Assembly (NCBI RefSeq): GCF_958450345.1
Contig: NC_088780.1
Coordinates: 95,058,226 to 95,122,225, forward strand
Reading direction: 5' to 3'
Length of the DNA stretch: 64,000 nucleotides
Origin: Calliphora vicina
Taxonomy: Eukaryota; Arthropoda; Insecta; Diptera; Calliphoridae
Positions within the stretch are counted from its first letter, which is position 1, and every line of letters begins with the position of its first letter. Shown one piece after another: positions 38,601-50,600 of this stretch. Made by a program: the position numbers and the translations under genes. The notes under the pieces were generated by a model that was not told where the DNA came from, did not search any database, and saw only the letters and a list, made by a program, of their open reading frames with translations.

Positions 38601-41600
38601 TTAAATTGTAAGTAGAAACATGTGTTTTCAATATGTTAATGTTTTTATTGTTTTTGATTTAATTTTCAAAAGGTAAGCTATAAGAAAATCTTATAGAGAA
38701 TACAGGAAAATAAAAATAAAATGAACAGGAATTTGTTCAAGATAGAGAGATTAAAAAGAATTGGAGTTTAGGAAAGGATTTTTATGAAAAAGAGGAAAAT
38801 AAAACTCTAAATAATAATGAAATTAAATGGAAAGAGAAAAGGTAATATTTATAAAATTTGTAATACTTTGAGGACTAAAAAGTCTGTCTTACAAATTTGT
38901 GGTAAAATGAAATAAAAAGAAAAAAGTGTCATCCAATTGTACCTCAGGAATTATTAATTTAAAGTTTTATCAACTTTTCTACTCTTAATACATCAAGGTC
39001 GAGTAAAATTTTTCTTTTAAAATTTGTGGGAAATATAATTTAAAAGGTCTTACAGATATTATAAAAGGCTGTAAGTGCTTCTGGTATAAATTGCGGCCCA
39101 TTGCATCAAAAATTTGTTCCTGAGAAAGTCTAAATTGAAAGTTTTATCAACATTTCTACTGTCAACATATCAATATTGAGTAAAAATTAGTTTAAATTAG
39201 TGTAATAAATATAAATAAAAAGAAACAAATGTTACACAGAAATTATTTAATATATGTATACTTTATACTTTGCAGGCCCCATTTATTCCCGAAAAATTAT
39301 AAATTCAAAGTTTCATTCACATTTCAGATTCACTCTTGCTTTCAAAGAGTGTGGTAAATAGAAAAAAAATCTTTCATGTTTAAGGTAATGTAGAAATGGC
39401 TCTAAACGGGTGCCTTATGCATACAGGTACTTTTTGGCCTCAATTTGTACCGAAGAATGGGTAATTTTAGAGTTTTATTTTCCAGTTTGTGGTAAATCGA
39501 AATAAAAAGAATAAAAGTTCAGACATTCCTCTTTAATGTCTCTAAATAAGACTATTTTGCATAATTTAAGAGAAGAACAATTTCTGAATTTAAAACATTA
39601 AGATCAAGTAAAACATTAGTTGTAAAATATGAGGTAAATTGAAATAAAAAGAAAAAAAGTCCTACTTTAAAAAAAAATATTTCGAATATTTTCAAATTTT
39701 TTGCGATATTCATCTTGAAGATGAAGTTATTTTGATTTTTTATATTCAAAATTTTTGTTCTTTATGACAAGGCCTACAACTTTGCCTCAGAGAGTTAATC
39801 AAAATTCCGAACTGTTTGCAAGATATGATCCTGAGAAAAGGATATGTTTTTTGCAAAAATGATACCCAGGCCCCAAATCTTTGGGGCCAATAAAAAAAGT
39901 TCATGACTTTGGGCAAAGCTGGGAGACATGGGTCTTTTTTTATGGTCTTTTATGACGTAGTGGTGTCTGTATATGTTTTTTTTTCGTGTTGCACTGTGCA
40001 ATCATCTTTATCGCGTAAACGTTTGATATAATGATTTGAAGATAAAATGCAACCTGTTTGTTTAATCTAATACGAAACTGTCGATGGCGTTAAACGCCTA
40101 CCCCAACCCAGATAAGGGTGTTTATATATATATTTCTCTTTGTTGCAACCGAAAATAACAAAATTTATTAAATTGTTTAGTTAAACAAATTATTTATTAG
40201 CCTAGATTAATACACGTTTTGCATAAAGTCTCAAATATTAGCCAGTCAAATAAAACATAATTGTTTATTTATTTAAAACTACAAGTGTGTATGAGATGAA
40301 ACAATAATAATAATTTGTGTCAATGTTTTCCATCACCTGTGCACATGCCACCACCAACACCAACCATAACATACGTTTCATTATTATCTATTCATCTGAC
40401 CAAACCTCAAATCAACGTCACTGAGATGTCTTCCAAAATGAAAAAAAAAAATAAAAACCAACAACAGATTGTTGTTTATTATTTTTGCTGTAGTTGTATT
40501 TGGAACATTTTTTTTTTATGTTCTCTTTGCGTCATTTTTTATGGCGACAATAAAAAAGTATTTTTTCTATAAAAAATTGTTAATATTTTAAATTTATGTA
40601 CGTTTTGAGAAAAATCCCTTGTGATGATTTATATATTTTAAAATTGTTTTCTACACATTTCGGTTCATTTCTTCTCTCTAGCTAGCACTTTGTGAAATAT
40701 TCAAAATATTGAATATCTAGATATTTTGTGTATTTTCTTTACACCCTCAAGGTTTTGTTTGTGTTTGAAACATCAAACAGTAAAACACTGTCAAAACTAA
40801 ATTTAAAACACTTATTATTGCCTTCATGCTGCTGGTCGGTATCAGTTGCTGCTAATTTGTACCTGTTGACAAAAGAATGTCAGCATTCCATTGGCATTTA
40901 AAAGTTTTTTAATAATTTAATGACAGCTTAATGTCAGAAAATGCTTTTTAACTTAAACTATTAGTGAAATATGCTTTTAAAGATTTTGCTTTAGGTTTTT
41001 TATTTAAATATTCCCAAAGGTCTAAGCTACCTGTGGGATTGTTGTTTGTTTAATAATTTAATTATTTATTATCATTACTATTTTTATATCAAAGGGGTCT
41101 TAACTAAATATTTATTTGTTTTTTTCTTCTTTCTAATGTTTTAAAGCTCATATTTCTTGTAGTAAATTGTTGTCAATGTGGCCATTTCGCGTGTTATTCT
41201 GTTTATTTATGACTACTTTGTGTTGCTCAAACAAATTTCTTTTGATATTTTTTTTTTCTTTTAATTTATAATTTATTAAAATGATTTTTATAATATCATA
41301 AAGGTGTTTGATTATAGACAAAAGCAAATTGTACATTCCATCCCCTCTTTACCTCTTTGTCTTGATAAAAAAACACACTTGTGCGTTTAAGTATTTGAAC
41401 GTGGGTGTGTTTCGAATTTACTTTAATTTTTATGACAATTTATGTTTGTCAAATGAAAACAGGTGAAAATGTTTATTTTTTATGATAATTGCCTGAAAAT
41501 CTGAAAGTATTTGAGGCAAAAATGTTTGAAAAAATAAAACAAATATATGAATGATTTAGTTAAGCTTATTTTTTTTAGCGGTTTTTTATGGTTGTTCCCA

Positions 41601-44600
41601 TAAAATTTTACCAGAGTATATTTCAATAAAAAAACATCATAAAACCGGGACGTAGTCAACATAAATTTTGAAATTGAAATAAAAATGTTTTAATTTATTT
41701 TTAAATAGGTTTAATACAAACTAGATTGACCCAAAATTTTTTGAAAAATAACAAAAAATTTAAATTTAAATTTTTGAAAATCAAAGGAAATTTATTAATT
41801 TTTGGATAATTTACAAGAATTTGTCTTTAAAACTCTTAAATATTTAAAAACAATTTTCAGAATTTTAATAAGTTTTAAAATTTCAGAAAAAAATCCCTTT
41901 TTATTTTAAAATTTCTAGATTGACCCAAAATTTTTGAAAAAATAACAAAAAATTTAAATTAAAATTTGTGTAAATCAAAGGAAATTAATTAATTTTTAGA
42001 TAATTTACAAAAAATTGTCGTTAAAACTTTTAAATATTTAAAAACAATTTTGAAAATTTTAATTATTTTCGAAATTTCGGTTAAAAAATATAGTTTTGTT
42101 GAAGAAATCCCTTTTTATTTTAAAAATTTCTTTGCTTTTTACTTGTTATGACCCTCAAAATTATTAAAAATTTTATTTTTTTAGATGCCTTAAATTTTAA
42201 ACAAAACAGATACATAAATTTCCCACAAAAATTCTTATAATTTTTTTTTTAAATTTTTAAATTTTTTTTCTGATAAAAAATATTTGAAATCATTTGAAGA
42301 AATGTATACTAGAGTAATCAATATAAAACAACCAAAAACACTTAAAGCTTTTATGATTTATTTAAATGAAAAAACTTGTTGGAATAAAAATACATAAATT
42401 TCACAATAAATTAATAAAACACAAGAAAAATGAGGCAAAATTTTTTAATTTAAAGAAAAAAATAAATAAATAAAACAACATTAACACCTTTTGAAATGGA
42501 AAATTAATAAATTTTTTTCTTAATAGAAAAATGATAATATATTAACTTGAAATATTAAATACATGTGCGAGAGATTAAGACAAATTTTTAAATTTTATTT
42601 AAAATTTTAGCTACAAGTTAGCTGGGATTCTAAATATTTTATAAAAGAGAAATTAGAAAAATTTAGTTTCAAAATTTGTTTAATACTTTTGATAAATTTA
42701 AAATATGATTTAGTCAGGTTTAAATATAGTGTTAAGAAAGCTTTAAGCTTAGGTCTTTACATAGCCTTAGTTAAACTTCAGTCATAGATATTTATACAGC
42801 TTTATTCGTAGATCTTTATACAGATTTAATTAAGCTTTAATCATAGGTCTTTAAATATTCATAGTTAAGCTTTAATTGCAGTTCATTATAGAGACTTAAT
42901 CAAAGATCTTTAGATAGTCTTAGTTAAGCTTCAATCGTTGGTTTTTAGTGAGTCTAAATTAAGCTTTAAATGTAGCTTTAATCGTAGATCATAAGATATG
43001 ATTTAAATGTAGATCATTAGATAGTTTTAGTTAAGCTTTAACCTTAGGTCTTTACATAGCCTTAAAGTAGGTTTTTGCATACTCAGTTAAGCTTTAAATT
43101 AAGCTTAAATCATACGTCTTTATATTACCTTAGTAATGCTTCAATCGTAGAGAGTATAAAAAGGTTTACTTATGCTTACATTTTTATCTTTTTGACAGTC
43201 TAATTAAGCTTTATACGTAGGTCTTAGTTAAGCTTGAATAATACGTCTTTAGATAGTCCCATTTGTAGATCTTTATAAAGCTTTAATTAAGCTTTAATCG
43301 TATATATTCCTAGTTAAGCTTTATTATACAGATTTAATCAAAGATCTTTAGATAGTCTTAAATAAGCTTTAAAGCTTAGATAAGCTTTAAACGTAGGTTT
43401 TTAGATAGTCTTAGTTAAGCTTCAATCGTAGTTCTTTAGAAAGTTAAGCTTTAATCGTAGATCTTTAGATAGTCTTAGTTAAGTTTCAATCATAGGTCTT
43501 TATATAGCTTTAATTGTGCTTAATTTGTAAGTTTTAATACAGCTTAGTAAGTTCTTCAATCGTCAGTCTTTATACATCATTAATTAAGCTTTAAGCAGCA
43601 ATTCTCTTTTTTTAGGGCCAAAAGTTAGACAAATATTTTTTTTCAATTGTTTTCAATATTTGAAATTTTTTTTTTATTTGAATTTGAATTTTTTTTATTG
43701 AACAAATCCCCAGATTTATTTGAAATTTGCGTTTCAAATCGTTTTATGTTTTATTTTTTACAAAATCCTAAAAAACCCCCAAAAAAAAAAGAAAAAGACA
43801 ATTGAGTTTTCTTTAAAATGAGTTTAAAGCTCCTCCCATTTCGATTTTCTTTAAAAAAAAATTTATTTCAAAAATTGCTTTAAATTTAATTAAATCTTTA
43901 ACGTAAATCTTGTAAAATTCTCAACTTTTTCAATACAATTCAAATATTTTGATTTTCAAATACTCAAATTTTTTCTCTCATTTTTTTTTTGTCAGACACA
44001 AATCGATGTTGAGGTAAATCTTTTAAATATTTTGTCTAAATTATTGTATTAATAATTTTCGTGATGCTGCTGTTTTTGTAGTATTTTTGATTTATGACAA
44101 GAGGGGATTTTTTTATGGAAAAAAAATAAAGATTTCGTAAGACAGCAAGAAAAAAAGAACATTTATTTTGCATTTAGCACGAACCAATTAATATCTTAGA
44201 GAAATATATGCATGTGTAATTGTGTGTGTGAGAGAATAGAAAGTGTTTCGATCTATTTTACAAACAGCTGCCCATTGACATTAAAAACCTTAGGAAACAA
44301 AAACGGACAAAAAAAAAATTACACTCGAAAAAATGTTTTTTCAAAATAGAAAAAAAAAATAACAAATAGAACAAATAAAACAAGACAACGAAAAATTAGC
44401 ATTCAGTGCTTAATGTACCACAAACAAAAATCAAAATCAAAATCAGAAATATATTTGAAAAAAACCTGTAAAACAAATTAGTGAATTAAGTTTTGTTGTT
44501 GTTGCTTTAAGATCAGAAGTAGCAGAAGGAGGGGGCGGTTTTGAATGTTCAACGTAATGCTCGAGCTGTTTCGTAGTGGTTTTTGATCGATTACATATGA

Positions 44601-47600
44601 GGTGATCTGTTTTTCTCTAAATTTGTTTAGACTTATTTCATGTTGTTTGTGTGTGTGTGTGTTTTATTAAGGGTACCTCTGCTTTAATTTGAAATACTAA
44701 ATGTCTACTAAATGTTATGATTGTCATTGTTGTTTTGTTGCTGTTGCTTTTGTTATACACCTACTAAAACGCCCATAAATTATAATTTTTTTAAAAAACA
44801 AAACAGAAATTCAAAATAGATTTAGAAAATATAAAAACTTGACAAGTTAGCAGACACACACTCACTCACTCATGGCAAAAGAGTATTTAAATTAATGCCT
44901 TAAGGTACAGCGCAAACCCCCTATTAGAGATTTATTTAAATCTTGCAGCAACATTTTAAAATTCTTGCATTGCATGGAATACACACATAAAACTGATTTT
45001 TTGTCAGCTTCTAAAGCGTGGACATAAGCAATTAATCTTGTGGGAAAATCTCACATTTGTAACAAATTCAAATTAAATAAATACGTTTGTTAGTTTGAAA
45101 ATTTGTTCAAAAAACAAGGTGAATTTCAGGAATATAATTTACCTCCAATTAAAATAAAATCTTACTTTTACACAAACATCTTTTTCACACCTTCCATTTA
45201 GCTAAAATTTTGAAAATGTTTTTTCAAACTTAAGCAAATGATGATGAGTTTTCATCACTGACACATTTATGTTTTGTTTATAAAAATCTATCTAGCTGCC
45301 TTCACTTGTTTGTTTGTTGGTGTAAAGTTTAATAAATTTTTCAATTTTTTAATAAAAATTAAGTGTTATTTTGTTTTTGTGTTTCATTTTAATTTGTTAA
45401 AGAGGAGTAGTGTGTGTTTAAGAAAATTAGTTTTAGGCGTGAACAAATAGTACTAGTTTACTTTACATCTTAGAGAGTATTTTAGCCACCAAGTGTTTAT
45501 TGCTGTTGTTGTAGTACAATTTTCAAAATGATGTAGTGTTTATGACTTTTAACAAGCAAATAATAATTTGTAAAATATGAGCAGCAAAACACAAAAAATT
45601 TAATAAATAAACACAAGAAATTGTTTTACAACACAAGCAACAACCACAACAAAATATTTAATATTATAAATATTAGAAAAAGGTGGACAGAAAAATAAAT
45701 TTACTGAAAAATATGCAGCCGCAAAAAAAAGTCAGAAAATGTACAAAACTGAAAGGTGATAAATACTTTAAGTTACGAAAAAAAATAAAGAAATTAGCAA
45801 AATTTCTCAACACAATTTTTCTTAGAAATTTATATATTTAAATAAATTATTTCATGAAATAGTTTAAAAATTAATTAATTTTAATTTAACTTAAAACACA
45901 AGATAGAAATTCTGTCAAAATAATTTAAGTTAACTAAAAGTCTTATCAATTTTTTTTTTTAAAAAAGGGAGTAGAATAGCAAAATGCACCTACCTCATCA
46001 TGATTTTTTATTATAGCCAAAGCTTTTTAAAAGGGAAATATCTCCATTGTTTGTAATTTACTGAAAAGTTTAGTTAATAAAAAAATTTAATACTTTTTTC
46101 TATTAATCATAACTTTGGATTTTTTGTTAAAATATCACTGCTATTTATGTACTAAAAGCGCTCTAGATTTGAGATTCACTAAAAAATATTTTTTTTTTTT
46201 TAAAAAGTTTAAAAATTTCAAATTTAGTAATTTTTTTCTATTTTATTAACATAACGTTGGTACTTTTGTTACTGAAAATTATGTGTAATAATAAAATCCA
46301 AATAGTTTTGTAATTTACTGAAAACTACATATTTTTGTAAAATAAGAAAAATTTAGTACTTTTTTTTGGTACTTTTGCTAAAAATTTGCTATTTATACTC
46401 TAAAAGCCATCAAGTTTTGTAATTTACTAAAAATTATATTTTTTTGTGAAATCTGAAAATCCTGAAGTTTAGTACTTTTTTACAATTGCTCATAACTTTG
46501 AGTAAATTTAATAAAATATCTCTAAAAATGTTCAGCTTTTTTATTAAAAGCCATGTAGTTTTTTAAATTATAAAAAAATAATCGATTTTAAAAAATTTTT
46601 AAAAATTGAAATTTAGTACTTTTTTTAGTAGCTTACAATTTTGACACTTTTGTTAGAATATCATTGAAATTTAGCTATTTAAGTACTAAAAACTATGTAG
46701 TTTCATAATTTACCAAAAAATTTATGTTTTTATAAAATTTAAAAAATCTTGAAATTTAGTACTTTTTTTCTATTAAACATAACTTGGGTACTTTCGTTAG
46801 AATATCATTGGAAGTTTGCTATGTATGAATTAAAAGCCTTCTAGTTTTGTAATTTATTAAAAAAAATTATGTTTTTGTGAAATCTAAAAAACTTGAAATT
46901 TAGTACTTTTTTTCAATTGCTCGTAATTTTGGTACTTTTCTCCAAATATCATTTAAAAATTGCTATTTATATACTAAAAGGCATCTTGTTTTGTAAGTTA
47001 CGGAAAAAAACATGGTTTTGTTAAATTTGAAAAGTTGAAAATTTAGTACTTTTTTTCTATTAGCCATAACTTGGGTAATTTTGTTAGAATATCACTGAAA
47101 TTTAGCTATGTATGAATTAAAATCCTTCTAGATTTGTAATTTTTTTTTAAAAAATAATGTTTTTGTGAAATCTAAAAAACTTGAAATTTAGTACTTTTTT
47201 TCAATTGCTCATAATTTTGGTACTTTTCTCCAAATATCATTTAAAATTTGCTAGTTATATACTCATGGTTTTTAAAAGTTGAAAATTTAGTACTATTTTT
47301 CTATTAGCCATAACTTGGGTACTTTTATTAGCATGGCTCTGCTAACTTGCTATTTATATAACTAACTTTTGTTTAAGTACAAATTGCTTCTCAAAAACAC
47401 TTTATAAGCTTTATTTTATAAGAGATTTCTAACAATTTCCAAAAAGTACCAAAATGGTACTTTATGCTTAATATTTGTTTTAAACAGAAGTGTGTATTTT
47501 AAGCACAAAAAATATTTATAGCACAAAATATTTAAGACTTTAACTAATAGCGTTAATTTGTAGTTAAGTTAGTTCTTAAAATAGTATTTTAAATTTAAGC

Positions 47601-50600
47601 CTCACTTAACTAGCAAATAAAGTTAAACTAATCCTGAGTTCTCTTATTTTTTGACAAATTAAACTAGAGCTAGAGTTTGCAGCTCATTTAAACATATAAT
47701 CTAAAACAAGTTTAAACAATGTTTAACTATACAATACAAATAAAGTTTAAACCAAGATTAACCATTAAATAAAGTCGAACTAAACTTCCTATATATAAAT
47801 TTAAGTCATATAATTATTTTTATTCAATTAAACGTTTTAAAACTGATTAATTTTTGTAAAACCATTTTCGAAATTAAGAAATTTCCCGAAATATCCATAG
47901 TGCTTTTAAGTTATTCGTAATTCTAATTGCAAATGATTGTAACTAAATGGGTATTTCACCACAAATAATATCAATTAATAAATCCTCATAATTTGTATTA
48001 TAATTATTTATAAACCCTTATTAATTAAATAATTTCTTTATCTTGTATTTACAATTACATTTTTGTGAAAAAACCCAAGTCATTGTGATTATTTATTTGT
48101 TTATTGCAACTGATAACCACTTAAAATAAGACACACCTTTTGTTTCATATAAATACTTGTGGTTTTCAGCCATTTGCTTTTTCCACACAAAGAAAAAAAC
48201 CCATTGATAATAATGACTGACTGAGTGACTTTTCAACTTGTACTACTATTATCCATCTACCTGCTGTAGTCACCTGTAGCGTTTGAATAAGATAAAGGTG
48301 TAACAGTAGCCATTCACATTAAACAAAACAAAGGAAAACCTGTTCACATGCGCATGTTTCAGTCTGTCTGTCTGTCTTAAGGTGTGAGTGATAAGTGTGG
48401 CTTAAATGAATGTCAAGAGTCGAACAAATTTAGGGGTTTGTTTTGTGGTAGACAGGTAGTTCTAGAGTTTAATCTGTACTAATTTGTTGGGTAAATACAG
48501 GAAGGGGATTTTTCCTATTTAAATTTTCCCTTTTAATATAAAAAACTGCGCTTTATTATTTCCCAATGACTCAACCTAGTTTTTTTATATTATTAAAACG
48601 TTTTTTCTATTTGTTTTTAATTTGCTTATTAAATATTAAAACAAACATTTTGTTATCTCTTAAATAAGAAAATAAACGTTAATGCACTCAAAATTACAAT
48701 AAAAATATTTATATTTTTGCTATAATGATTTCTACAATATTCAAATGAATTGATTAAACACTCTTTTTGCAGAAAAATATTCATTCATTAAAAATAAATA
48801 ACGAATTATTTAGAAAACTGAATCAACAGGGGTGGTCGGATTGTTTTTATGAAATTGACAACTTTATTTTACACCTACATTATTTAATACTGGCATATAA
48901 GTATAAGTATTAGGTTGCTTTGCTTTATTTACTGTTTTAAAAATATCAAATAAAATTCACCTTAAACCACCATCATCGTCTTTTTCTTCTTATTTGATTC
49001 ACCACCAACCAACACACTTTTTTTTTTACTTTCAACTGAGCCTCAAAAATAAACCGCTTCTTTGTTTTCTTTTTTTAAACAATAACAAAAATAATGCATC
49101 AAATTTCAATTCATAAAGCAGACTAGGAAAGAAATGTAATTGTTTGATATTTTTAAGAAAATAAACAAAAGTTGTGGGTTAATTGCAAACAAAAAAATGT
49201 TTACAATTTTTATATTTCAGCAAAATTTGAAAGGTTTTTGAACAAAATAAAAGAATTTTTAATAAAGTGTAGGGAAAAATAAACAAAAATTTTAAAAAAA
49301 ATTTTCTATTGCTTATAATTTTGTTATGATAACTAGGATTTTGCTGTTATTTAAAAAAAAGTCCCAGAATTCTTAAAAGTACCTAAATGGTACCTTAAGT
49401 ACAATTGTTTTAGAACTAAAATTATGTTTTAGTTCTAAATCACCTTAAGACAAAGAGAAAACTAATTTTGAATTAAATGTTAAATTTTTAAATTTAGTAC
49501 TTTTTTTGAATGCTCCTAACTTTGGTACTAAAGTTAGCTGTAAATGGCTGTAAATTTTTAAATATAAATACTTAACACTTTAACTATCAACTGCAAACAA
49601 ATTTATTTAATTTATTTTGTTTAAATTATTTAAAAATTTAGATATTAGTGTATTTAAATATTAGTACCTTTTAAAGTGTAGTACCTTTTTCTAATGTACC
49701 TAACTTTGGTACTAATACTAGGAATTAGCTGAAATTTTGTCTGTAATTATAATTAACAATTTAACTATTATTTGCAAGTAAATTTAACTATTTTGCCATA
49801 AGTAATATTTTAAAAATCATGATTTGAATATACATAATTAACAACATTTAATTTGAGTACTTTTTTCTAAAGCTCCTAACTTTAGTACTATAGCTAAGAC
49901 TTGGCTGAAACTTTTTGAATGAAATACTTAACACTTAAACTATTAATTGCAAACAACTGCATTTATTTTTCATTTTTTATTTTAAATTTAAAAAAAATAA
50001 ACTTAATTTTGATTTTAAAAATTTTAAAATTTAGTACTTTTTTCTAATGTTTATATCTTTGTTAGTAATGCTAGAAATTGTCTAAAATTTGGATGCTAAC
50101 ATAAGTAACACTTTAACTATAAATTGCAAATAAATTTAAGTAGATTGCCATTTTTAATTAAGGAATATTTGCCAAATTATTATTTAAGTATAACTGAGAA
50201 CATGTAATTTTAGTACTTTTTTTCTAATGGTCCTAACTTTGGTATTAAAGTTAGAAATTGGCTAAATAAAAACTTAATACTTAAACTATTAACTGCAAAG
50301 CAATTAGTTTATGTTTTCGCCTTTTAATTAAGTAATATTAGCAAAATGATAATATTACAGAAATTTTAGAATAATTAATTTTAGTACTTTTTAAATGTTC
50401 TTAACTATGGTAATATTTCAAGTATTAAACTGAAAAAGAGCTATTTAAGTAATATTTAAACTAATGATTTTTATCCTTTTTAAATATGTTCGCAATATTT
50501 GAAAAATTTTGATTTTAATAAAATTTAATCATAAACTTTATTTCATATCAAAACTGAAATTATTTTATTTTAGTACTTTTTTTGAATGTTCATAACTTTG

